Shown here piece after piece: positions 53,332 through 61,096 of a stretch of DNA of 64,000 nt. Source of the stretch: Actinomadura chibensis NBRC 106107. GTDB taxonomy: Bacteria; Actinomycetota; Actinomycetes; Streptosporangiales; Streptosporangiaceae. Numbering within the stretch: position 1 is the stretch's first letter; each line of letters starts with the position of its first letter. The position numbers and the translations under genes were made by a program. The stretch covers positions 62,001 to 126,000 of the forward strand of contig NZ_BCQP01000029.1 in NCBI RefSeq assembly GCF_001552135.1. The letters run 5' to 3'. The notes under the pieces were generated by a model that did no database searches, was not told the DNA's origin, and saw only the letters and a program-made list of their open reading frames with translations.

Positions 53332-53619
53332 GGCCCTCATCACCCTACGAGGGTTCGCAACACGCACCAATCGTTCCTGCCGCATCTCGGTCAAGTCCGC
53401 ATCGCCCCTGCGAGGGTTCGCAACCCGGTCTCGGCTGCGTAGGCGCCCGCCAACTCGCGGGTTCTCATCGCCCCTTCGAGGGTTCGCAACCGGAACTGGA
53501 TCTTCGCCTCCGGGTTCCACCCAGCGGCCGTTCTCATCGCCCCTGCGAGGGTTCGCGACTCGGCACAGTGCCGTTCTGTGATTCCCGTGCGTGTCCTCAT
53601 CGTCTCGCCTGTCAGGTGG
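53332..53619 (+). CRISPR. Short CRISPR array C (5 repeats, 4 spacers)
   Basis: Repeats lie at 53332-53361, 53395-53424, 53461-53490, 53530-53559 and a decayed one from 53593. Spacers are 33, 36, 39 and 33 bp. The base between CCCCT and CGAGGG varies (T, G, A) as in the other arrays. The repeat sequence matches arrays A and B. It lies just upstream of the metE riboswitch. Confidence 0.83.
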
Positions 53620-53639
53620 GCGGTCGGGGGCGTCGGTAG

Positions 53640-53825
53640 ACTTTGGGGTGCGGATGGTTCACTCGGGGACGAGTGTCGTAAGAGGGAACCCGGTGTGAGT
53701 CCGGGACTGCCCCGCAGCGGTTAGTGGGAACGACCGCCGTCATACGCACTGGGCCTCACGGCCTGGGAAGCGACGGTCAGTAGGAACGAGTACGGCGCCC
53801 GCGAGTCCGAAGACCTGCCTCCGCC
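53640..53825 (+). ncRNA. Cobalamin riboswitch upstream of metE
   Basis: The plus strand has AACCCGGTGTGAGTCCGGGA, CTGCCCCGCAGCGG, GGAACGACCGCC, GTCATACGCACTGGGCC, GGGAAGCGACGG and the final GCGAGTCCGAAGACCTGCC. Limits are approximate. It ends about 110 nt before metE and predicts repression of the B12-independent enzyme by cobalamin. Confidence 0.93.
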
Positions 53826-53934
53826 CGCGCGCCAACTGGTGCGCGGTGGTCTGCGGCCTCGTGGGACGGTCGGCGGCGTCCGCTTCGCCGTGCGCTCCCC
53901 CGGGTCCGCCCGTGGCACAGCGAGGGAAGCCGCC

Positions 53935-56181
53935 ATGAACACCACGATCCTCGGATACCCCCGAATCGGGGCGCGCCGGGAACTGAAATTCGCCACCGAG
54001 GACTACTGGGCCGGACGCGCCGACGCCGACGCCCTCCACAGGACGGGCGCGGAACTGCGCGCCGACGTCTGGACGTCCCTGCGCGACGCGGGCCTGGACG
54101 CCATTCCGTCCAACACCTTCTCCTTCTACGACCACATGCTCGACACGAGCGTGCTCGTCGACGCCGTCCCGGAGCGGTATCGGAAGCTGAGCGGGCTCGA
54201 CCGCTACTTCGCCATGGCCCGGGGCGTCCAGGACGTCCCGCCACTGGAGATGACCAAGTGGTTTGACACGAATTACCACTACATCGTGCCGGAGGTCGGG
54301 CCGGGGACGCGGTTTCGGCTGGCGGACGGGGCGGCCGCCAAACCGCTCGCCGAATTCCGGGAGGCGCGGGCGCTGGGAATTGAGACGCGGCCCGTGCTCG
54401 TCGGGCCGCTCACCTATCTTCTGCTGGCCAAGGCGGAGGAGGGCGCGCCGAAGGAGTTCCGGCCGCTGGATCTGCTGGACGGGCTCGTCGACGTCTATTC
54501 CGAACTGCTGGAGCGCCTGGCCGGGGCGGGGGCGAAGTGGGTGCAACTGGATGAGCCCGCACTCGTCGCTGACCGGAAGGAAGAGGAGATCGCGGCGCTG
54601 AAACGCGCCTATGCGCGGCTCGGGCGGCTCACGAGCAGGCCGCGGCTCATGGTCGCCACCTATTTCGGCACGATCGGCGCGGACGCGTTGCGCGTTCTGG
54701 CGGCGAGCCGGGTCGAGGCCGTTGGGCTGGACTTCGTCGCGGGGCCCAGCAATGTCGACGTTCTGGCGTCGGTGGGCGGGCTGCCGCGCAAGACGCTTGT
54801 TGCGGGCGTTGTGGACGGACGCAACGTCTGGCGCACCGATCGGCGCCGAGCCAAGGCCACCTGCGCATCGCTTCTCGGGCTCGTCGACCAATTGGTGGTG
54901 AGCACGTCGTGCTCGCTCATGCACGTCCCCATCGACCTGGATGCCGAGACCGCGCTCGAACCCGGCGTCAAGGAGCGGCTCGCGTTCGCGCGGCAGAAGG
55001 TCGGGGAGGTCGTCGCGCTCGGGCGGGCGTTGCGTGAAGACGTGCCGCTCCCCGACGACGCGACCGCGCCGCCGGCGACGGTCAACCGAGAAGTGCGCGA
55101 ACGGCTGGAAACGCTGGACGGCAGCCAGCGCGGTGACCGGGGCGCGCGGTTCGAGGCGCAGCAGGAGGCGCTCGGGCTGCCTGTCCTGGCGACGACCACG
55201 ATCGGGTCGTTCCCGCAGACGTCCGAGATAAGGCGGGCCCGCGCCGACCGCCGTGCCGGGCGCATCAGCGAGGACGTCTACATCCGCGTCATGAAGGAGG
55301 AGATAGCCCGCGTCATCGCGCTGCAAGAGGATCTGGGGCTCGATGTCCTCGTGCACGGCGAGCCTGAGCGCAACGACATGGTCCAGTACTTCGCCGAGCA
55401 GCTCGACGGGTACGCGGCGACCCAGCACGGGTGGGTGCAGTCGTATGGGTCGCGGTACGTCCGGCCGCCGATCCTGCACGGGGACGTCGCGCGGCCTCGG
55501 CCGATGACCGTCGAGTGGACGACGTACGCGCAGTCCCTTACGAGCAAGCCCGTCAAGGGGATGCTGACCGGGCCCGTCACCATGCTGGCCTGGTCGTTCG
55601 TCCGGGACGACCAACCCCTTGCAGACACCGCCCGCCAGGTCGCGCTGGCGCTCAGGGACGAGATCGCCGACCTGGAGGCGGCCGGGATCCGCGTCGTCCA
55701 GGTGGACGAGCCCGCGCTCCGCGAACTGCTCCCGCTCCGGGACGCGGACCGTCCCGCCTACCTGGACTGGGCGGTCGGCGCGTTCCGCCTCGCCACCTCG
55801 GGCGCCGCCGACACGACGCAGATCCACACGCACATGTGCTACTCGGAGTTCGGCGAGATCATCGGCGCGATCGGCGCGCTGGACGCCGACGTCACCAGCG
55901 TCGAGGCGGCCCGCTCGCGGATGGAGCTGGTCGGCGACCTGCGCGCCGCCGGGTACGCGAACGGCATCGGGCCCGGCGTCTACGACATCCACTCGCCGCG
56001 CGTCCCCGCCACCGAGGAGATCGAGGAGAACCTCCGCCGCGCGCTGCTCGCCGTCGAACCGGGACGGCTCTGGGTCAATCCCGACTGCGGCCTGAAGACC
56101 CGCGCCTACCCGGAGACAGAGGCATCGCTGCGGAACCTGGTCGCGGCGGCGCGCCGCGTCCGCGCCGAACTGACCGGCTGA
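53935..56181 (+). CDS. metE: Cobalamin-independent methionine synthase
   Basis: The 748-residue protein is a complete MetE. The N-terminal barrel starts TTILGYPRIGARRELKFATE; the C-terminal barrel has the zinc ligands in IHTHMCYSEFGEI (His, Cys), the Glu of VEAARS and the Cys of NPDCGLKTR. It transfers a methyl group from methyltetrahydrofolate to homocysteine. ATG 53935 follows GAGGGAAGCC. The riboswitch implies that a B12-dependent MetH is encoded elsewhere. Confidence 0.96.
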   Translation: MNTTILGYPRIGARRELKFATEDYWAGRADADALHRTGAELRADVWTSLRDAGLDAIPSNTFSFYDHMLDTSVLVDAVPERYRKLSGLDRYFAMARGVQDVPPLEMTKWFDTNYHYIVPEVGPGTRFRLADGAAAKPLAEFREARALGIETRPVLVGPLTYLLLAKAEEGAPKEFRPLDLLDGLVDVYSELLERLAGAGAKWVQLDEPALVADRKEEEIAALKRAYARLGRLTSRPRLMVATYFGTIGADALRVLAASRVEAVGLDFVAGPSNVDVLASVGGLPRKTLVAGVVDGRNVWRTDRRRAKATCASLLGLVDQLVVSTSCSLMHVPIDLDAETALEPGVKERLAFARQKVGEVVALGRALREDVPLPDDATAPPATVNREVRERLETLDGSQRGDRGARFEAQQEALGLPVLATTTIGSFPQTSEIRRARADRRAGRISEDVYIRVMKEEIARVIALQEDLGLDVLVHGEPERNDMVQYFAEQLDGYAATQHGWVQSYGSRYVRPPILHGDVARPRPMTVEWTTYAQSLTSKPVKGMLTGPVTMLAWSFVRDDQPLADTARQVALALRDEIADLEAAGIRVVQVDEPALRELLPLRDADRPAYLDWAVGAFRLATSGAADTTQIHTHMCYSEFGEIIGAIGALDADVTSVEAARSRMELVGDLRAAGYANGIGPGVYDIHSPRVPATEEIEENLRRALLAVEPGRLWVNPDCGLKTRAYPETEASLRNLVAAARRVRAELTG

Positions 56182-56210
56182 GCCCGGGCAAAGACGCGCT
56201 GAGCCCGGCA

Positions 56211-56255
56211 CCGCATGGCCCGGCCGCCGCCCCCCGGCGCGGTCGGGCCATGCGG
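56211..56255. terminator. Bidirectional terminator between metE and the RsbW-like gene
   Basis: CCGCATGGCCCG (56211-56222) and CGGGCCATGCGG (56244-56255) form a perfect 12-bp stem with additional pairing inside the 21-nt loop. Confidence 0.7.
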
Positions 56256-56261
56256 CCCCCT

Positions 56262-57038
56262 CTACTGCCGGTCGTCCCCTCCTTCAGAGAGCCCTTCGTA
56301 CAGCCGGACGAGCTGCTCGCACACCTCGGTGATGTCGGTGACCGGGAGCCTCCCGGTCTCGCCGGAGCGGGAGCACCAGCGGAACGTCGCCGTCTCGCAC
56401 CACACCGTCAGTTCGCCGGGCGCGGACAGCATCGCGACGCCGAGCTCGTTCCGCGGCGCGAGCCGCTGCACGCCGCGCTGGACGAGCATCGCCTGCAGGT
56501 CGCGCATCGACTGCGTCCCGGCGCTCCGGCGGGCGAGCGGGCGCGGGTGGCCGGTGCGGGTGACCGGCACCGCGAACCAGGTGGCCTTCCCGCGCACCAC
56601 CGGCGTGCTGAGCCGGGACCGCGTCGGATGGTGCCCCCACCGGCCGGCCGTGAGGATCTCGATGATCTCCAGTCCGCGGCCGTGCTCGTGCATGCCGCCG
56701 ACCCGCTCCGGCGGACGCCGCCACTGCCGGAGCGAGTCGAACGCCTTGACGACCAGCTCGTCCCCGCCGAGGACGGAGCCGCGCTGGTACACCCACAGCT
56801 CGGCGCGGGAGCGTCCGGAGCGGGGCGTCGCGTGCTGGAGGACGTTGGTGGCCAGTTCGCTGACCATGATGGCGACGTCGTCGGCGTCCTGGACGGCGAG
56901 GCCGAGGGCCGGGAGCAGGGTTCTGACCTGGGCGCGGGCGACGGCGGCGATCGACTCGTCCGCCGGGAGCGGGATGGCCGCGCAGCCGCCGGGTTCCAGA
57001 CTCCAGGGGATCCCGCACTCCGTTGCGGCCTTCGTCAT
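56262..57038 (-). CDS. ATP-binding protein with GHKL (RsbW-like) domain and C-terminal extension
   Basis: In this roughly 258-residue protein an N-terminal GHKL fold carries DVAIMVSELATNVLQHATPR (N-box), VVKAFDSLRQ in place of the usual D-x-G motif, and EHGRGLEIIEIL. About 100 further residues (TWFAVPVTRTGHP, CETATFRWCSRSGETGR) are extra. The missing DxG may lower ATP binding. It is preceded by a TGTGATTCACA site. Likely a regulatory kinase or scaffold. Confidence 0.8.
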   Translation of the reverse strand: MTKAATECGIPWSLEPGGCAAIPLPADESIAAVARAQVRTLLPALGLAVQDADDVAIMVSELATNVLQHATPRSGRSRAELWVYQRGSVLGGDELVVKAFDSLRQWRRPPERVGGMHEHGRGLEIIEILTAGRWGHHPTRSRLSTPVVRGKATWFAVPVTRTGHPRPLARRSAGTQSMRDLQAMLVQRGVQRLAPRNELGVAMLSAPGELTVWCETATFRWCSRSGETGRLPVTDITEVCEQLVRLYEGLSEGGDDRQ

Positions 57039-57123
57039 GACGCTCACCCTCGGGGTTTCGCGGAGCTGTATTCGCGTTTCAGACAATCGCGACATGAGCC
57101 TCATAGGCCCGCGAGTCGCTATG

Positions 57124-57134
57124 TGTGATTCACA
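57124..57134. promoter_or_regulatory. TGTGATTCACA operator (copy 1)
   Basis: The perfect palindrome TGTGA-T-TCACA lies 86 nt upstream of the RsbW-like gene start. Copies occur upstream of the XRE gene (58609) and, imperfectly, the methyltransferase gene (59743). The XRE protein is the likely ligand. Confidence 0.6.
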
Positions 57135-57325
57135 GATCAAAGCTTCGCACATCCGGGCCGGGATTGGGGTGGCACACGAGCAAGCTCGTCCGGGCACGAA
57201 TGAGACGTTCACCGAACCGGCTGGAAACCGCACAGACCACGTTCCGGAACGGCCCGCGAAGCACGTACCGGCGGCGCCGGGGACGACCCGCCGCCCGCGC
57301 TGTAGCGTGGGCGGCGCCTGAGAGA

Positions 57326-57386
57326 GGGCCGCACACGCGAAGATCCCCCAGGGGATGCAGCCCCTGGGGGATCCGGTGTGCGGCCC
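57326..57386 (-). terminator. Nested double-stem terminator after the DUF397 gene
   Basis: The outer stem GGGCCGCACAC (57326-57336) pairs with GTGTGCGGCCC (57376-57386). The inner stem GATCCCCCAGGGG (57342-57354) pairs with CCCCTGGGGGATC (57361-57373). All pairs are perfect. It lies about 100 nt beyond the DUF397 stop. The rest of 57135-57484 shows nothing else that I can support. Confidence 0.7.
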
Positions 57387-57484
57387 GGCGATCGAGCGGG
57401 GCCGCGCGCCCTACCGGGACCGCGGGCGCGCCCGCTGGTGGAGAGCCGCTCCCGCGGGGTCGGCCCGGTCGGTGCGGTCGGGGG

Positions 57485-57682
57485 TCAGCGGTCGTACCGG
57501 CCCGCGCGCAGGTCGCCGAGGAAGGCGGCGAAGACGGACCGGGGGACGACGTGCGCTCCGGCCTCCGGCGTCCGGCTGTCGCGCAGCCCGGTGGCCGTCC
57601 CGAGGTCGGCCACCTCGACGCAGCCGCCGTTGCTGCTCGCGCTCGCGGTGGCCTTGAACCATCGTGCCTGAGAGAGATCCAT
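57485..57682 (-). CDS. DUF397 protein downstream of XRE regulator
   Basis: 65 residues: MDLSQARWFKATASASSNGG, CVEVADLG, GLRDSRTPEAGAHVV, FAAFLGDLRAGRYD. The WRKS core of other DUF397 proteins is WFKAT here. It follows the XRE/DUF5753 gene by 30 nt and is a probable antagonist of it. Confidence 0.88.
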   Translation of the reverse strand: MDLSQARWFKATASASSNGGCVEVADLGTATGLRDSRTPEAGAHVVPRSVFAAFLGDLRAGRYDR

Positions 57683-57712
57683 GTGTGCTCCGCTCGCTCT
57701 CTGGCGCCGGAC

Positions 57713-58564
57713 TCATTCCAGCGCCGCGATGAGTTTCTCCAGGTGTGCCGCGGTGTCGGCGGTGCTCAGGGCCGCCGCGCGGATCTGCTCGAAGATCCGG
57801 TCATACGCCTCCACTTTCTCGGGGGTGTCGATCTCCTGGATGTCGGCGTCGTTCTCCAGGAAGACCAGCGGCGGTTCGCCGTCGGGGAAGCGGAAGATGT
57901 TGACCAGCGTCGACATGCCGGGGTGCAGGCCGTCCGACAGGCGGAGCAGGCGCAGCTCCACGTTCGGCCGCTGGGACATGGTCAGCAGGTGGCGGAGCTG
58001 GGCCCGGCGGTCGCCCGCGTCGCCCCAGTCGTACATCAGCGCCGCCTCGGTGATCAGCGCGACCAGCTCGGGCGCGGTGCCGTCGTCGCGGTCGAGGATC
58101 TGCTGGCGGCGCAGCCGCGCCCGCAGCGCCCGCTCGCGCCACTCCGGCGACTGGAACCCCGTCGCGAGCAGGGCCTGCATGTACGGCAGCGTCTGCAGCA
58201 GGCCCGGCAGGACCAGCGGCATGATCACGTGGATGCTGGACGCGTCGCCCTCGTACCCCGGGAACTCGTTGTCGAAGACCTCGGGATACTCCCGCCACCA
58301 GGCGCGTTCCCGCGCCCGCGAGGCGAGGCTCTCCAGCTCGTCGAGGTCGCTGCCCTCGTAGATGCGGGCGAGGTCGCGGATGTCGCTCAGCTCGGGACGG
58401 ACCCAGTTGTTCGCCTCGAACCGGCCGACCTTGCCGCGTCCCCAGTTCAGCCGGTCGCACACCTGGTTCGCGGTGTATCCGGCCTCGTCGCGCAGCTCGC
58501 GCAGCCGCCGCGCGAGGCCCCGCTTGGCGACGGTGGCCCCGTACGCCTCGCTCACCGGAACCAC
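57713..58564 (-). CDS. XRE-family regulator with DUF5753 domain
   Basis: The 283-residue protein has a helix-turn-helix (LRDEAGYTANQVCDRLNWGR, GKVGRFEANNW) and a DUF5753 domain (VLPGLLQTLPYMQALL, RQQILDRDDGTAPELVALIT). DUF397 genes lie on both sides. A TGTGAATCACA palindrome 45 nt upstream suggests auto-regulation. The gene starts at GTG 58564. Confidence 0.92.
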   Translation of the reverse strand: MVPVSEAYGATVAKRGLARRLRELRDEAGYTANQVCDRLNWGRGKVGRFEANNWVRPELSDIRDLARIYEGSDLDELESLASRARERAWWREYPEVFDNEFPGYEGDASSIHVIMPLVLPGLLQTLPYMQALLATGFQSPEWRERALRARLRRQQILDRDDGTAPELVALITEAALMYDWGDAGDRRAQLRHLLTMSQRPNVELRLLRLSDGLHPGMSTLVNIFRFPDGEPPLVFLENDADIQEIDTPEKVEAYDRIFEQIRAAALSTADTAAHLEKLIAALE

Positions 58565-58608
58565 CTCCCCTGACCTCCGCCCGCCATCAGCATACGCCTT
58601 CCGAATTT

Positions 58609-58619
58609 GTGAATCACAG
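58609..58619. promoter_or_regulatory. TGTGAATCACA operator (copy 2)
   Basis: A perfect 11-bp palindrome 45 nt upstream of the XRE gene, in the 72-nt gap after a DUF397 gene. Confidence 0.6.
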
Positions 58620-58636
58620 ATGCGGACAGGGGCGAC

Positions 58637-58858
58637 TTAGGAGGCGGCGTGATCGAACTCTCCTTTTTTCACTCCATCGAGGAAGCAGTCCCATTCGTGC
58701 TCGTCGAAGACGGAGACGGGGCCGCCCGCGGTGCGCAGCAGCGTCCACTCCCCGGCGAACGCGACCTCGATCGAGCCCTCGGCGGTGCCTGAGCGCTTCC
58801 AGTCCAGGGTGTCGGGGTCGAGGCCGAGGTCGTCCAGCGTCGGTTTCTTCGTGTTCAT
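58637..58858 (-). CDS. DUF397 protein upstream of XRE regulator
   Basis: 73 residues: TLDDLGLDPDTLDWKRSGTA, EGSIEVAFAG, EWTLLRTAGGP, FDEHEWDCFLDGVKKGEFD. The W(R/K)-S and E-V-A landmarks fit DUF397, with an N-terminal extension. It follows the methyltransferase gene by 31 nt, probably in one operon. Confidence 0.82.
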   Translation of the reverse strand: MNTKKPTLDDLGLDPDTLDWKRSGTAEGSIEVAFAGEWTLLRTAGGPVSVFDEHEWDCFLDGVKKGEFDHAAS

Positions 58859-58889
58859 GCGAGTCCCCTCGGTATGTGGGTTTCCCAGG

Positions 58890-59717
58890 TCAGGCGGGTT
58901 TTCTCGCCACGGCGCAGTAGGACCAGCGGGAGCCGTCGCTGTCGGCGGCCTCCGGGTCCTCGGCGCCCCACTCGCCCGCGTAGACGAGGTCCGGCGCGGC
59001 GCCCTCGTACGGCGGGACGATCTCCAGCCCGGCGAAGAAGCGGGCGATCTCCTCCCGCGACCTGGTGTGGACGTTGGCCGACGACGTGGAGTAGGCGTCC
59101 TTGAGCCCGCTGACCGCCCGCTCCGCCTGCCGGTCGTGCGTCCCGGCGGCCAGCGCCAGGTAGCTGCCGGGGACCAGCCGGTCCATGTACCGGCGGACGA
59201 CGCCCCACGGGTCGTCCTCGTCCGGGACGAAGTGCGTCAACGCGACCACCAGTAAAGCCACGGGCTGGGTGAAATCGATGGTCTTCTGGGTGACGGGGTG
59301 CGCGAGCAGGCCCTCCGGGTCGCGGAAGTCGGCCTGGATGAAGGCCGTCCCGTCCACCCCGGTCAGCAGCTTCTGCGCGTGGGCGCGCACCATCGGGTCG
59401 TTGTCGGCGTACAGGACGCGGGCCTCCGGCGCGACGGCCTGCGCCGCGTCGTGCGTGTTGTTGCGGGTCGGAAGGCCCGCGCCGACGTCGATGAACTGGC
59501 GGACGCCCCGATCGGCGAGCCAGCTGACGGCGCGTTGCAGAAAGCCGCGGTTCGCCCACGCCGCGTCCTCGGCTTCCGGCATCGCCTTCTTCACTTTGGC
59601 GGCGGCGATACGGTCTACCTCGTAGTTCTCCGTGCCGCCGAGAAAGAAGTCATACATTCGGGCCGGGCTGGGGACATCGGGGTCCACCCCGGGGGGAACC
59701 TGATCTGTGTCGCTCAC
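58890..59717 (-). CDS. SAM-dependent methyltransferase, DUF574/SAV2177 type
   Basis: The 275-residue protein begins with the family signature PSPARMYDFFLGGTENYEVD, then FIDVGAGLPTRNNTHDAAQ (SAM-binding loop), VLYADNDPMV and ALTHFVPDEDDPW. Many copies occur in actinomycete genomes next to XRE/DUF397 pairs; substrates are unknown. A near match to the TGTGAWTCACA site lies 26 nt upstream. Confidence 0.92.
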   Translation of the reverse strand: MSDTDQVPPGVDPDVPSPARMYDFFLGGTENYEVDRIAAAKVKKAMPEAEDAAWANRGFLQRAVSWLADRGVRQFIDVGAGLPTRNNTHDAAQAVAPEARVLYADNDPMVRAHAQKLLTGVDGTAFIQADFRDPEGLLAHPVTQKTIDFTQPVALLVVALTHFVPDEDDPWGVVRRYMDRLVPGSYLALAAGTHDRQAERAVSGLKDAYSTSSANVHTRSREEIARFFAGLEIVPPYEGAAPDLVYAGEWGAEDPEAADSDGSRWSYCAVARKPA

Positions 59718-59742
59718 CGGTCGGGCCTCCGTTGCGGCAACT

Positions 59743-59753
59743 TGTGATGCACG
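59743..59753. promoter_or_regulatory. TGTGATGCACG, imperfect copy of the TGTGAWTCACA operator (copy 3)
   Basis: It matches 9 of 11 positions of copy 1 and lies 26 nt upstream of the methyltransferase start. Confidence 0.4.
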
Positions 59754-59809
59754 AATTATGAAACAAGTTCGCCGATACCGCGAAGGCCGCGCGGAGCGGG
59801 CCTTCGCGG

Positions 59810-60268
59810 TCAGTCGCGCGGTCGGTCGTGCGGGGACGGGGCGGCAACGCAGGCATTTCCCCGCGCGTCACCAATGGCCTGCGGATTCTCGGCGAGCCGC
59901 CGGTAGCCGGGGCATTGGAGAATGTCGTCGGCGGCGCATTCCATGACGTGCTCGATCAGCGCCTTGGACGCGTTCAGCGCCGCGATGCGCCGTTCCAGCG
60001 CGGCGTGCTGGCGGCGGAGGAGGGCCTGGCGCTCGTCCCGTCCGGGGGCGTCGAGCATGGCGCGGATCTGCTCCAGCGACAGACCGCCCTCCTTCGCCCG
60101 GACGATCGTCATGACCCGGACGACGTGCTCGTCGGTGTAGACGCGCCGCCCGTTCACCCGCGCGGCCGGGGTGAGCAGCCCCATCGCCTCCCAGTGGCGC
60201 AGCACGTGCGGGGCGAGGCCGAACCGTCCGGCCAGCTCGCCGATCCGCAGCGCCGCGCTTGACTTCAT
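59810..60268 (-). CDS. MerR-family regulator
   Basis: The 152-residue protein has a MerR helix-turn-helix (LRIGELAGRFGLAPHVLRHW, EAMGLLTPAARVNGRRVYTD), a dimer helix, and a C-terminal segment with two Cys (HVMECAADDILQCPGYRRLA) that could sense metal or redox state. ATG 60268 is preferred; ATG 60298 is also open. GTTGACATTAAC just upstream is a MerR-like site. The divergent flavoprotein target has decayed. Confidence 0.88.
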   Translation of the reverse strand: MKSSAALRIGELAGRFGLAPHVLRHWEAMGLLTPAARVNGRRVYTDEHVVRVMTIVRAKEGGLSLEQIRAMLDAPGRDERQALLRRQHAALERRIAALNASKALIEHVMECAADDILQCPGYRRLAENPQAIGDARGNACVAAPSPHDRPRD

Positions 60269-60292
60269 GTTGACATTAACTTGCAGGCTCAC

Positions 60293-60600
60293 GGCCATGT
60301 CAACCTCGATGGACCGGACGCGTTCGACGTCCTGATCGCGGGCGACGGGACGAGAGCGCGGGCGCGGCGGGTCGTCCTCGCGACCGGACTCGCGGACGAC
60401 CTCCCCGACCTGCCCGGAGTCGCACGATTGTGGGGCCGTTCCGCATTTCACTGCCCTTACTGCCGCGGATACGAATGCACCGGAAAACCGTCGCCGTCAT
60501 GGGGTCGGGACCGGCACGGATAGACGAGTTCGCCCGGACGAGCGTCCCCGGCGTCAAGGCGGGCGACATGGCGCGGCGCGCGAATCGTGAACTATTACCG
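60293..60600 (+). pseudogene. Decayed thioredoxin-reductase-like flavoprotein
   Basis: Three broken pieces are visible: ARRVVLATGLADDLPDLPGV with WGRSAFHCPYCRGYE (the FAD-NAD junction and redox CxxC), then after a frame change KTVAVMGSGPAR (NADPH-binding motif), then directly ARTSVPGVKAGDMARRA, the C-terminal TSVPGVxAAGD motif. The N terminus and most of the NADPH domain are missing. Divergent from the intact MerR gene, its likely former regulator. Confidence 0.75.
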
Positions 60601-60649
60601 GTTCGCCGCCGTCACACCGCACTAGGGTCGAAGACGGAGGTGGCGGAAC

Positions 60650-61084
60650 ATGGACCTTGTGGCGCTGTCCGAGGCGGCGGCCGCGCTGGTGGCCGCGGGC
60701 GCGACGGGGGCGGCGCAGACCGCCGGGGAGCAGGCCACGACGGGGATGCTGCAGCGGATCCGGTCGGTGTTCCGCGGCGACGCCCGCGCGACCGAGAGCC
60801 TGGAGGAGGCCGCGTCCACCGGCGACGAGACCGCCGTCCAGGAGCTCGCCGAGTCGCTGCGCTGGTACGCGCGGCGCGACGAGGAGTTCGCCGCCGAGCT
60901 GGAGCGGTGGGCGGGCGGGCACGTCCAGCAGGTGACGCAGAACGTCATCGCCGCGCGCGACGCCTACACCGCGGGACGCGACCAGACGGTGACCAACTAC
61001 CACGGCACGCACCAGCAGGGCACCGACAAGCAGGGCACGCGACAGCAGGACGTCCACCGGCGCGGCGCGTCCGACGACGGCTGA
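60650..61084 (+). CDS. Small protein sharing a peptide tag with the downstream NACHT protein
   Basis: The 144-residue protein has an N-terminal Ala/Gly-rich helix that could insert in or lie on a membrane (ALSEAAAALVAAGATGAAQT), an acidic helical middle (SLEEAASTGDETAVQELAES) and a C-terminal tail ARDAYTAGRDQTVTNYHG followed by a Gln/Thr/His-rich end. ERDAYTAGRDQHVTVHN recurs at the N terminus of the next protein, 12 nt downstream. ATG 60650 follows GGAGGTGGCGG. It is probably a partner of the STAND protein. Family unknown. Confidence 0.75.
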   Translation: MDLVALSEAAAALVAAGATGAAQTAGEQATTGMLQRIRSVFRGDARATESLEEAASTGDETAVQELAESLRWYARRDEEFAAELERWAGGHVQQVTQNVIAARDAYTAGRDQTVTNYHGTHQQGTDKQGTRQQDVHRRGASDDG

Positions 61085-61096
61085 CGGGCGCCGCCG

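Noticed and set aside
53560..53619. Further CRISPR units running into the metE riboswitch
   Set aside because: After the decayed fifth repeat the sequence has no repeat-like pattern and passes into the riboswitch.
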